DNA from: Candidatus Uhrbacteria bacterium
GTDB taxonomy: Bacteria > Patescibacteriota > Patescibacteriia > 2-12-FULL-60-25
Direction of reading: 5' to 3'
DNA: 64,000 bases
Assembly: GCA_020854265.1 (NCBI GenBank)
Contig: JADZFU010000004.1
Span: 62,001-126,000, forward strand
Shown piece by piece: positions 31,596-38,890 of this stretch. A program made the position numbers and the translations under genes. The notes under the pieces are model-generated. The model was given only the letters and a program-made list of their open reading frames with translations, was not told the DNA's origin and made no database searches. How positions within the stretch are numbered: position 1 is the stretch's first letter; each line of letters starts with the position of its first letter.

Positions 31596-31655
31596 ACATC
31601 TGGGCTTAAGCATGGAGAGATTCAAAGAAAACGTCAACCTAGCCAAAGGCAACCA

Positions 31656-31684
31656 TTGACAGAAACAGGAAAATATGCCATTCT
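31656..31684 (+). promoter_or_regulatory. Promoter of the RRM gene
   Basis: TTGACA at 31656-31661, 17-bp spacer, TGC-CATTCT ending 31684. It closely resembles the promoter at 7896-7924. Confidence 0.6.
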
Positions 31685-31690
31685 ATTGGT

Positions 31691-31806
31691 GGATATATAC
31701 GTGCGAAAGTCCGTCCTCGGTCGGGGAAGTGGTCAGGCGCAGACGAGTATCCCTTGTCAATTCCTAATGGTTCGGTTCGGGGTAACTCCCGCACCGTCCT
31801 ACCCAC
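31691..31806 (+). promoter_or_regulatory. Long 5' leader of the RRM gene
   Basis: About 115 nt of GC-rich, potentially folded RNA precede the ATG, with GTCCGTCCTCGGTCGGGGAA and a CCCGCACCG segment. Leaders elsewhere in the window are short, so autoregulation by the RNA-binding product is plausible. Confidence 0.35.
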
Positions 31807-32073
31807 ATGCCCACGAAGTTGTTCGTCGGCGGCATCCCGTTCCGTTCCACGGAAGAGGAGATCCGCTCGCACTTCGCTCAGGCTGGTGAGGTGCTCTCCG
31901 TTTACATCCCGATGGATCGTGAAACGCAGCGCCCGCGTGGTTTCGCCTTCGTTGAGATGGCGGACGACGCAGCTGCGGATCAGGCCATCACGATGTTCAA
32001 CGACACGGAATTTGGTGGCCGCCGCATTGCGGTCAACAAAGCTCGTCCGATGGAGAGCCGCCCGCGCCAGTAA
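31807..32073 (+). CDS. Single RRM-domain RNA-binding protein
   Basis: The 88-residue protein is one RRM: RNP2 KLFVGGIPF near the start and RNP1 RGFAFVEM (about 44-51), with a short Arg-rich tail (ESRPRQ). Bacterial proteins of this type are common in cyanobacteria and in Patescibacteria. It should bind single-stranded RNA. Its own promoter, long leader and terminator make it a monocistronic unit. Confidence 0.93.
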   Translation: MPTKLFVGGIPFRSTEEEIRSHFAQAGEVLSVYIPMDRETQRPRGFAFVEMADDAAADQAITMFNDTEFGGRRIAVNKARPMESRPRQ

Positions 32074-32087
32074 ACTGCTAGCGAAAC

Positions 32088-32120
32088 ACAAACCCCGTCT
32101 CACGACGGGGTTTTGTTTTA
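32088..32120. terminator. Bidirectional terminator
   Basis: The stem AACCCCGTC/GACGGGGTT is followed by TTGTTTTATTT, between the RRM gene and gatB. Confidence 0.85.
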
Positions 32121-32121
32121 T

Positions 32122-33651
32122 TTACATTCCGAGCTGCCGTTTTATTTCTTGTTCGGCTGATTCCGGATTTGCGCGGCCTTCGGTCGATTTCATGACGACG
32201 CCGACGAACCATTTGATGAGCGCGACTTTTCCTCCTGCAATTTCTTTTACTTGATCAGGATTTTGGGCAAGTAAATCGGAAACGATTTTTGTCAGCGCAG
32301 CCGGATCGCTCATTTGTCCCAAATGGTTTTCTTCCATGATATGCGACGGATCTTTTCCGGTTTCTACCATAATCGCAAGGAGCTTTTGTGCGTTTGCGCT
32401 GTTGATTTTTCCCGTTTCTATCAAGTGAAGAAATTCCGCAAAATTTTCCGGACTGATTTTTGTTTCCGCAAGCGCCATGTTTTTTTGTACAAGCAAACCT
32501 GCGAGCTTGCTTGTGAGCCAGCCGCTTGCGAGTTTGGCGAGTTTCATTTTGCGTTCCGCGAGCAGGTCGCCTGCGGATTTGTCCGAACGATCGGACGACT
32601 CAAGCCAGCCGCCAAGTTCGCCCATGACTGCATCCGTAAAATCAAGCCAGCCATTCCCAACCAGAACTCTTGCATCATCGGCAGAGAACCCCCATTCATC
32701 ATGCAGACGCTTGCGCGAAGCGGCCGGAAGTTCCGGTAATCGGCCGCGTTCTTCCTGCGCGATTTTTTCCAAAGCCAAAGGCTGCAAATCCGGTTCCGGA
32801 AAATAACGGTAATCCGCAAAGGTTTCTTTCAGCCGCTGTTCGAAGGTTTGGCCCTGGTTTTCATCCCAGCCGCGGGTCGCGCCTTGCGGGGTTTCGCCTT
32901 TTTTATACAAACCCTCTTGCCGTTCAATCTCGTAAGCAAGCGCGCGCTCCACCGAGCGGAAAGAATTGAGGTTTTTGATTTCGATTTTTGGATTGTATCC
33001 CGCTTGGAGCGGCATATTGTCCTCGCCGATTTCAAGCAAGGATACGTTGGCATCGCAGCGCATATAACCCTTTTCCATATCGGCAAGCGAGACGCCGGCA
33101 GTACGCATGATCGCTTGCAGCTCCTGCAAAAACGTTTTTGCTTCGAGCGGAGACCGGAAATCTGGCTCGGTCACAATTTCTAGAAGCGGGGCACCGGCAC
33201 GATTGAAATCGACAAGGGTGCTATTACTTGCGCCATCGTGAATATTTTTTGCCGCATCTTCCTCTAGGTGTGCGCGGGTAATGCCGATGCGGATGGTATC
33301 GCGCGGTTTTTCTTGGCCGGGTACTTCAATCCAAACTTCGCCATCGATACAGATCGGATGATCGAATTGTGAAATCTGGTAGCCTTTGGGCAAGTCAGGA
33401 TAGAAATAGTTTTTTCGGTCAAAATGGGCTTCGGAAGGAATCCGGCAATTGAGAGCCAAACCCGCGCGTACACCCAGCCGTACCGCTTCCTGATTTACGG
33501 CAGGCAGCGCACCGGGCTGTCCGGTGCAGACATGGCAGATGGATGTATTGATCGGTGCAGCATCATCCACATTCGGACATGCGCAGAACATTTTGCTCTG
33601 CGTTTTCAGACGAAGGTGAATTTCCAGACCGATGATCGGGATGAGTCGCAT
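32122..33651 (-). CDS. gatB: Aspartyl/glutamyl-tRNA amidotransferase subunit B
   Basis: The start at 33651 (MRLIPIIGLEIHLRLKT) gives 509 residues. Typical GatB segments: CVCTGQPGALP-like CHVCTGQPGALP, RKNYFYPDLPKGYQISQ, DFNRAGAPLLEIVTEPD, MRCDANVS, and the C-terminal YqeY-like domain. Paired with GatA and GatC it amidates Glu-tRNA(Gln) or Asp-tRNA(Asn). gatA and gatC are not adjacent here, so they must lie elsewhere. Confidence 0.95.
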   Translation of the reverse strand: MRLIPIIGLEIHLRLKTQSKMFCACPNVDDAAPINTSICHVCTGQPGALPAVNQEAVRLGVRAGLALNCRIPSEAHFDRKNYFYPDLPKGYQISQFDHPICIDGEVWIEVPGQEKPRDTIRIGITRAHLEEDAAKNIHDGASNSTLVDFNRAGAPLLEIVTEPDFRSPLEAKTFLQELQAIMRTAGVSLADMEKGYMRCDANVSLLEIGEDNMPLQAGYNPKIEIKNLNSFRSVERALAYEIERQEGLYKKGETPQGATRGWDENQGQTFEQRLKETFADYRYFPEPDLQPLALEKIAQEERGRLPELPAASRKRLHDEWGFSADDARVLVGNGWLDFTDAVMGELGGWLESSDRSDKSAGDLLAERKMKLAKLASGWLTSKLAGLLVQKNMALAETKISPENFAEFLHLIETGKINSANAQKLLAIMVETGKDPSHIMEENHLGQMSDPAALTKIVSDLLAQNPDQVKEIAGGKVALIKWFVGVVMKSTEGRANPESAEQEIKRQLGM

Positions 33652-33691
33652 ACGACGCGTATCTTGAAGCGAATAAGACGAAACGTCAAAC

Positions 33692-33719
33692 AAAAACCCC
33701 GCTCTGCTGCGGGGTTTTC
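33692..33719 (-). terminator. Terminator between the DUF membrane gene and gatB
   Basis: A 10-bp stem AAAACCCCGC/GCGGGGTTTT; on the minus strand it is followed by TTTGTTTG. Confidence 0.8.
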
Positions 33720-33725
33720 GGATTT

Positions 33726-34493
33726 TTATTTCGTCTTTTTAAGCGAGTGGAAAATCTTTGCCGAGTAGATGATTCCCAGCGGCATCAGTACGACTTGGAT
33801 TACGCCGCTCATCATGTTCTGGATTCCTTCCATCAGAGGGCTTGGTCGCGTCATGTAGCTATTGCTCATGCCGACATCAGAAATCGCCACGATTTTATCA
33901 AATCCGATGAAGAGCCCGATGACTGCCATGATGGCCCATGCCATGATCATGGCCAAGGTTCCGACAAGGAATCCGATCACGAGGCTGCGTCCAAAAACAC
34001 CCCACCAGCGTCCTTTGACCAATTCCGACGAAGCGGAGAGGGCTTCGGTTCCTTTTTTCCCGTCTTCGATCAAGGAGAGCTGCGCGACGGAGAATTTAAC
34101 TGCGAGCCAGATACCTGGAAGCACGAAGAGGATGAATCCTCCGAGCGTGGCCAATCCTACCAGGATACTGATCCAGAACATTGACCAAAATAATTTGTAA
34201 CCTACCGCGTCGTCATGTTTGGCATTGGCCGTACCTTTGTCGCGCTTGAGGATGACATCCGTCAAGAGAATGGATGTATGAAGCGAGATGGCTGCGCCCG
34301 CGATCGAGGCGACGATTACCAGGAGCGATCCGCCTGCCAATGGAATCCGTTCCGCTACAAGTACGGCGACAAACATGATTACCGCCGCCAGAAGGTATCG
34401 GATGGACAGCTCGAGATTTGCTTTCCAATCGCGGATATATTCGTTCCAGCCTGATGTCACTAATTCACCAACGGGGATAAGGGGTTGAGGCAT
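33726..34493 (-). CDS. Multi-helix membrane protein, unknown function
   Basis: The start at 34493 gives 255 residues with about six hydrophobic segments (near 35-55, 60-85, 110-135, 160-185, 190-210, 230-245). The motif LFVLPGIWLAVKFSVAQLSLIEDG resembles, in parts, glycerophosphodiester phosphodiesterase membrane-domain or DUF975 proteins (VLPGI, then a charged LIEDG turn). The transported or bound partner is unknown. Confidence 0.6.
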   Translation of the reverse strand: MPQPLIPVGELVTSGWNEYIRDWKANLELSIRYLLAAVIMFVAVLVAERIPLAGGSLLVIVASIAGAAISLHTSILLTDVILKRDKGTANAKHDDAVGYKLFWSMFWISILVGLATLGGFILFVLPGIWLAVKFSVAQLSLIEDGKKGTEALSASSELVKGRWWGVFGRSLVIGFLVGTLAMIMAWAIMAVIGLFIGFDKIVAISDVGMSNSYMTRPSPLMEGIQNMMSGVIQVVLMPLGIIYSAKIFHSLKKTK

Positions 34494-34510
34494 ATGCCAA
34501 TAATGATAGC

Positions 34511-34543
34511 AAAACCCCGCCATTCGAGCGAATGGCGGGGTTA
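34511..34543 (-). terminator. Terminator of the thymidylate operon
   Basis: A 12-bp stem AACCCCGCCATT/AATGGCGGGGTT lies downstream of tmk on the minus strand. Confidence 0.8.
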
Positions 34544-34547
34544 TAGA

Positions 34548-35192
34548 TCAGAGTTGCGCCTTCACGGCTGCGATCGCATCTTCGATGACCTTGTCGGGCG
34601 GCTGGCCCGAGTTGATCTCGACGATGTTGGTGCCGCGGCGGCGGAATTCGTCCAGCAAGCGCGGATCGCGGTAGCGCTCCGCGATCTTGTCCTGGAAGTC
34701 GCTACGCTCGAAAATGCTATTGTCGCGCTTTTCCGAGCGGCGCTCGAGGCGCTGCATGGCGACTTCGGCGTCCACGCGCAGCACGACGAGCATGTTTGGC
34801 GCATGCGCAAGCTCGAGACGGTTGCCCTCGAGCGAGAGCAGCCATTCGAGCGTGACGCTCGGATCCTGCACGGGCTGATAGACGAGCGAGGAGAGGACGC
34901 TCCGGTCCTGCACGACGGCACGCCGGCCGGGCTGACCGAGAAAGGGGATCACGCGCTCGAGGTAGAGCTGTTCGCGGTCCATGGAGTAGGCGATCGCTGC
35001 GGTGCGGCCGGAGTAGGTCCGGCCGTCTGCGTGCTTGGCGATCAGCTCTTCACGAATGAATTTGCCGAGACCGATACCGGTCGGCTCGACAACAGTCATG
35101 ACATCGTAGCCGCTCGCGACCAGGAATTCCCCGATCCCTTTGGCCACGACGCCTTTGCCCGCCCCGTCGATAGCTTCGATGACGATGTGCAT
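34548..35192 (-). CDS. tmk: Thymidylate kinase
   Basis: The start at 35192 with GGAG upstream gives 214 residues: P-loop EAIDGAGKGVVA, VVEPTGIGLGKFIRE, DRSVLSSLVYQ and the lid with arginines (RLERRSEKRD). In the usual P-loop a Lys-Thr/Ser-Thr follows; here it is GAGKGVV. It phosphorylates dTMP to dTDP. The gene follows folA by 2 bp and ends the kinase-dut-thyA-folA-tmk series. Base composition is more GC-rich than in the neighbouring genes. Confidence 0.88.
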   Translation of the reverse strand: MHIVIEAIDGAGKGVVAKGIGEFLVASGYDVMTVVEPTGIGLGKFIREELIAKHADGRTYSGRTAAIAYSMDREQLYLERVIPFLGQPGRRAVVQDRSVLSSLVYQPVQDPSVTLEWLLSLEGNRLELAHAPNMLVVLRVDAEVAMQRLERRSEKRDNSIFERSDFQDKIAERYRDPRLLDEFRRRGTNIVEINSGQPPDKVIEDAIAAVKAQL

Positions 35193-35194
35193 GC

Positions 35195-35683
35195 TTATCT
35201 CCAGCTGGTTCTGGCGTAGGTTGCAAAGGAGAAGCCGTCTCGCGCGATGCGCTCGGACTCCGTCCATTGCTCGAGATCGATCTCGGGAAAGAAGGTGTCG
35301 CCTTCGATGTCCTGATCGATCTCGGTGAGCTCGAGCGTGTCGGCGTGTGGAAGCGCGGCGGCCTAGATCTCGCCGCCGCCGATGACGTAGAGATCGGTCT
35401 GCTTGCCGAGGATCTGGAGAGCGCTCGCAAGATCCGCGAAGCGCATGACCCCGTCGGGTACGACGAAGTCCGTGTTGCGCGTCACGATGGCATTGGCCCG
35501 ACCGGGGAGTGGGCGGAACTTCTCGGGGATGGACTCCCATGTCTTGCGCCCCATGAGCACGGTCTTGCCTGCGCCGCTGGTGAGCGACTTGAAGCGGGCC
35601 ATGTCCTCCTTGTTGCGCCAGACGAGCTGGCCGTTCTTGCCGATGCAGCGGTTGCGCGAGAGCGCGGCGACGAGGGTGATCAT
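35195..35683 (-). pseudogene. folA: Dihydrofolate reductase interrupted by an in-frame amber codon
   Basis: The frame encodes a normal 162-residue DHFR except that codon 107 (35363-35365) is TAG. Before it: MITLVAALSRNRCIG, catalytic Asp27, VLMGRKTWESIP, and YVIGGGEI. After it: AALPHADTLELTEIDQD, EGDTFFPEID and a final SFATYARTSW. The TAG replaces the conserved Tyr after GGGxI. Sequence on both sides is well kept, so the mutation is recent, is a sequencing error, or is read through. Without readthrough the product would lack the last two beta strands. Confidence 0.85.
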
Positions 35684-36513
35684 ACGGCAACCTCCAGCTT
35701 GATGGCGGGGTAGTGTTCGTAGCCGACGATTTTCGAATGGGACCATTCCCAATCGAAGACGCGCGTGAAGGGTTCGGTCTCGATGCGCGGAAGCGGATAC
35801 TTGTCCGGATCACGCGTGAGCTGCTCCCGAGCACCCTCGAGGTGGTTCTTGTAGATGTGCGTGTCGCCGAGGAAGCCGGTGATGACTCCCTCTCGCAGAC
35901 CCACCTCTTTTGCTACGAGATGGACCAGACATGCATAGCTCGCCAGATTGAAAGGCAAGCCGAGCATGCTGTCGACCGAGCGCTGATACCAATTCAGGTC
36001 GAGCCGGTCGCCCTGCACGATGAACTGGTACGAGACATGGCAAGGTTGAAGCGCCATCTGGTCCAGCTGCTCAGGATTCCAGGCGCTCACCATGATCCGT
36101 CTGCTCGACGGGTTCTTCTTGAGCGTTTCGATGGCTACGGCGAGCTGGTCGACGCCTCCGATGTCCGATCCATCTCGATGAATACCGATGGGACCTGGAT
36201 ACGGCGCACCGGAGTGCCGCCACTGGAAGCCGTAGATCGGTCCGAGGTCGCCGTTTTCGGCGGCCCACTCGTTCCAGATCGTTACCTTCCGTTCCTTCAA
36301 CCAATTGTTGTCGGTGAAGCCACGGATGAAGAATTCCAGTTCCACGAAGACGCTCTTCGGGTGGACTCTCTTGGTGGTGAGAAGGGGGAACCCCTTTGCA
36401 AGATCGTGCTGGATCATGGCCGAGCTTACGCCGATCGTACCGGTACCGGTGCGATCCGACTTTTCGACCCCTGTGGCCAGAATTCGTTCGAGGAGATCGA
36501 GATATCCACGCAT
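35680..36513 (-). CDS. thyA: Thymidylate synthase ThyA
   Basis: AGGAGG lies seven bases before ATG 36513 (277 residues). Landmarks: DRTGTGTIGVSS, the active site QPCHVSYQF with catalytic Cys, QRSVDSMLGLPFNLASYA and GDTHIYKNH. It converts dUMP to dTMP with methylene-tetrahydrofolate and yields dihydrofolate, which DHFR recycles. The stop overlaps the folA start as ATGA. This dependence makes the adjacent amber-containing folA notable. Confidence 0.96.
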   Translation of the reverse strand: MRGYLDLLERILATGVEKSDRTGTGTIGVSSAMIQHDLAKGFPLLTTKRVHPKSVFVELEFFIRGFTDNNWLKERKVTIWNEWAAENGDLGPIYGFQWRHSGAPYPGPIGIHRDGSDIGGVDQLAVAIETLKKNPSSRRIMVSAWNPEQLDQMALQPCHVSYQFIVQGDRLDLNWYQRSVDSMLGLPFNLASYACLVHLVAKEVGLREGVITGFLGDTHIYKNHLEGAREQLTRDPDKYPLPRIETEPFTRVFDWEWSHSKIVGYEHYPAIKLEVAV

Positions 36514-36514
36514 T

Positions 36515-36525
36515 CTACATCCTCC
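36515..36525 (-). promoter_or_regulatory. Strong Shine-Dalgarno site of thyA
   Basis: AGGAGG on the minus strand at optimal spacing from the thyA ATG, in contrast to the SD-less dut and kinase genes just upstream. Confidence 0.7.
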
Positions 36526-36542
36526 TGATGTAAAGGAACTCG

Positions 36543-36989
36543 CTAAACCTTGCCGGATGTGTAGCCGCCTGTCGATCCCCATCCGCCGCGGCTTGGGCCT
36601 GCCGGCTCTCCCTCATCCCATTCGACATGGGTGATAGGGATAAATATTCCTTGTGCGACACGTTCACCCGATTCTATGGTGACCGGTTCGGTTCCCGGAT
36701 TCCAAAAATAGATCAGGAGCTCGTCTTCAGGTCCGCAAAAATCCCGATCGATTATTCCGAGGGTATTTCCGAGACGCAAGCCTTTCTTTTTGAAGGTCGA
36801 TGAACGCGGCGCAATGACAAGCATGTGTCCCTCCGGTGCTTGGATCACGAGTCCGGTCGGCAAAAAGAGCGTTCCGCCCGCAGGTACGATGCCCCCTTCG
36901 CATACGGCGATATCAAAGGCCGCTGCTTCACGCGTTTTATATTCAGGCAGCTCAATTCCTTCGCGAATACGAGTAATGCGGGCTTTCAT
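36543..36989 (-). CDS. dut: dUTP diphosphatase
   Basis: The 148-residue trimeric-type dUTPase has motif 1 AAAFDIAV (variant of AGxDL), motif 2 APRSSTFKKKGL, motif 3 GIIDRDFCG, motif 4 GERVAQGIFIP and the C-terminal motif 5 RGGWGSTGG. It hydrolyses dUTP to dUMP, the substrate of ThyA encoded 29 bp downstream. It follows the P-loop kinase gene by 1 bp. Confidence 0.95.
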   Translation of the reverse strand: MKARITRIREGIELPEYKTREAAAFDIAVCEGGIVPAGGTLFLPTGLVIQAPEGHMLVIAPRSSTFKKKGLRLGNTLGIIDRDFCGPEDELLIYFWNPGTEPVTIESGERVAQGIFIPITHVEWDEGEPAGPSRGGWGSTGGYTSGKV

Positions 36990-36990
36990 A

Positions 36991-37545
36991 TCAAAAACCG
37001 AGTTCTTTCATGGTATCGCGTACGGCTGTTTCAAACTCTTCACGCGAACCGGCGTTTGGAATGGTTTTCCAGGCGCGAGACATGGTGAGCGGGATGGTTA
37101 TTTCTGTCGGGAATTGCTCCTCTTTCAAAAATTCTTCCCAGGTCATTTGGGATTCGGTGGCTTTTTCTCCGCGTTTTTTCATCCGTTCGAAACGGATTTT
37201 GGCCGGCACGGCAATCGAAACCAGTTTGAAATAGGGGAGCGGTTCAAGAGCGACGATATCTTCCGGACGCCGGATCCCGTCGATGACGACGAGGTCTTTA
37301 TCCGATGAGAGCGCCGTGCGCTCTACGGCATACGAGAGGATGTCTTCTCCAAATTCGCGGCGCAATCCATTGGAGAGCTTGCTAAAACTTTCACGGGATT
37401 TTTCAATGGCTAGTTTTTCAAGGATTTCGCCGAGGATTCCGGAAAAGCGGATATAGTCTGCGCCATATTCATTTTTCAAAAGGTCGGCGGCGGTGCCTTT
37501 TCCGCAGCCAGCCTGACCGACAAGACCGATAATGAGCTTGGGCAT
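36991..37545 (-). CDS. P-loop nucleotide kinase-like protein
   Basis: The 184-residue protein has Walker A LVGQAGCGKGTAADLL near residue 10, a Walker B-like VVIDGIRRPEDI (about 88) and a lid with arginines (RFERMKKRGEKA). This is the NMP-kinase/dephospho-CoA-kinase-like class. Leading the dut-thyA-folA-tmk series suggests action on a deoxynucleotide, but the substrate cannot be read from the sequence. Confidence 0.75.
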   Translation of the reverse strand: MPKLIIGLVGQAGCGKGTAADLLKNEYGADYIRFSGILGEILEKLAIEKSRESFSKLSNGLRREFGEDILSYAVERTALSSDKDLVVIDGIRRPEDIVALEPLPYFKLVSIAVPAKIRFERMKKRGEKATESQMTWEEFLKEEQFPTEITIPLTMSRAWKTIPNAGSREEFETAVRDTMKELGF

Positions 37546-37553
37546 AATGGAAC

Positions 37554-37617
37554 AAGTATCGAGTAACGAATAACAAATAGCAAGTATCTTTCGATACTCG
37601 CTATTCGCTATTCTATT
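37554..37617 (-). repeat. AT-rich palindromic repeat downstream of rplA
   Basis: A 13-bp stem AATAGCAAGTATC/GATACTCGCTATT (one mismatch) with loop TTTC sits inside repeated AAGTATC, CGAATAAC and CGCTATT words. It may end rplA transcription; its word structure resembles dispersed intergenic repeats. Confidence 0.6.
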
Positions 37618-37626
37618 CGATTGTTT

Positions 37627-38319
37627 TTACGCGAGTTTGGCCGGATCAACCTTGATGCCAGGACCCATGGTCGAGGCAAGCGTGACGGAATTGATGTAGG
37701 TTCCTTTTGAAGCCGCCGGTTTGACTTTACGCACGGCGTCAATGAGGACATTGAGGTTTTCGACGATCTCTTTAGGAGAAAGGGATGCTTTGCCGACGCT
37801 TTGGTGGATATTTCCGGTTGCATCGTTTTTGAAAGCGACTTTACCCTTCTTTACGTCCTCGATCATTTTTTTGATATTCGTACCAACGGTATCCGTTTTC
37901 GGATTCGGCATGAGACCGCTCGGACCGAGGATTTTTGCGACCTTGGCGAGCTTCGGCATCATGTCCGGCGTTGCGACGGCAACTTCGAAATTGATTTTAC
38001 CGCTCGAAGCGATTTCGGCGATGAGCTCTTCGCCGCCGACAATGTCAGCGCCAGCATCTTTTGCATCCTTTTCCTTGTCGGCTGGAACAAAGGCAATTAC
38101 CTTTTTTGCTTTGCCGATCGAGTGCGGGAAGATGATGGTGGAGCGGACCTGCTGGTCGCCTTTTTTGACGTCGATGCCCAAGTTGATATGGACTTCGATC
38201 GATGCATCGAATTTTGTAGTCGAGGTTTTCTTTGCAAGCTCGGCAGCCTCTTCCGGGGTGTAGAGCTTTTTCGGATCAACCAACTTTTTCAACTCGTTAT
38301 AACGCTTGGAGTGCGCCAT
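37627..38319 (-). CDS. rplA: 50S ribosomal protein uL1
   Basis: The 230-residue protein has the L1 order: MAHSKRYNELKKLVDPKKLY, DVKKGDQQVRSTIIFPHSIG, the hinge and LGPSGLMPNPKTDTV, and YINSVTLASTMGPGIKVD at the end. It binds 23S rRNA at the L1 stalk. Normally it follows rplK directly; here it is on its own promoter 2.9 kb away. Confidence 0.97.
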   Translation of the reverse strand: MAHSKRYNELKKLVDPKKLYTPEEAAELAKKTSTTKFDASIEVHINLGIDVKKGDQQVRSTIIFPHSIGKAKKVIAFVPADKEKDAKDAGADIVGGEELIAEIASSGKINFEVAVATPDMMPKLAKVAKILGPSGLMPNPKTDTVGTNIKKMIEDVKKGKVAFKNDATGNIHQSVGKASLSPKEIVENLNVLIDAVRKVKPAASKGTYINSVTLASTMGPGIKVDPAKLA

Positions 38320-38377
38320 ACGTGGTTCGGTCGGCCGCTTATTTAGCTAAGCCTCCCACATAGGATTTAGTGGCCGT

Positions 38378-38406
38378 AGAGTAGCCAAAATACGGTTTTT
38401 CGTCAA
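38378..38406 (-). promoter_or_regulatory. Promoter of rplA
   Basis: On the minus strand TTGACG (38401-38406), a 17-bp spacer and TACTCT (38378-38383) give a leader of about 50 nt before the rplA ATG. Confidence 0.6.
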
Positions 38407-38427
38407 GAATAGCCTTGGAGGATCCGA

Positions 38428-38856
38428 ATGGATAATTCGCACCTTGAATTGGCGATTTCCTTGGCGGTAGAGGGGCATCGCGGCCAAGTCGACAAGGTTG
38501 GGGCGGCGTATATCCTGCATCCGTTGCGGGTAATGCAGAAGCAGAAGACGATTCCCGGCATGATCGTCGGGGTGCTCCATGATTGGATCGAGGACTGCAA
38601 CGGGACGCCGAACCATCTTTACTCGCTCGGTTTCACGGTCGAGATCGTCGAGTCGATCCTGTGCCTGACAAAGCGTCCAGGGGAGACCTACGAGCATTTC
38701 ATCGACCGCGTCCTTGACGGGCCTGCGCTCGCCAAGCCGGTGAAGATCTCGGATGTCGAGGATAATAGCGACCGGTCGCGGATCGTAGATCCGAAGGAAG
38801 AGGACTTTGCGCGCTGGGCCAAGTACGAACGCGCTTTGGCACGCTTGCGCGCCTGA
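38428..38856 (+). CDS. Single-domain HD hydrolase, RelA/SpoT-like (possible small alarmone hydrolase)
   Basis: GGAGG lies six bases before the ATG. The 142-residue protein has an HD domain of the RelA/SpoT type: HRGQVDKVG then ILHPLRVM, VGVLHDWIEDC with the HD pair, and KISDVEDNSDR in the place of the KLSD-x-x-DN motif. No synthetase or TGS domain is attached, as in MESH1-like enzymes that cleave (p)ppGpp. It is inserted between rplK and rplA, genes tied to stringent response, which may be coincidence. Confidence 0.7.
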   Translation: MDNSHLELAISLAVEGHRGQVDKVGAAYILHPLRVMQKQKTIPGMIVGVLHDWIEDCNGTPNHLYSLGFTVEIVESILCLTKRPGETYEHFIDRVLDGPALAKPVKISDVEDNSDRSRIVDPKEEDFARWAKYERALARLRA

Positions 38857-38890
38857 AAAAAAAGCCCCGGAATTCTCCGGGGCTTTTTCT
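38857..38890. terminator. Bidirectional terminator
   Basis: An 11-bp stem AAAGCCCCGGA/TCCGGGGCTTT with A and T runs on both sides, between convergent genes. Confidence 0.9.

Noticed and set aside
35363-35365. TAG recoding (alternative genetic code) as explanation for the folA stop
   Set aside because: TAG ends rplX, LOG and other intact genes, so it is not generally reassigned; only a local readthrough or mutation remains possible.
34548-35834. One 428-codon frame covering tmk and its upstream region
   Set aside because: Only the part from 35192 is Tmk; upstream residues are out-of-frame folA sequence of Arg-rich shadow type, and an SD lies before 35192.
36991-37545. Calling the P-loop protein dephospho-CoA kinase or adenylate kinase
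   Set aside because: The lid and base-binding residues do not clearly match either; operon context points to nucleotides but not to one substrate.
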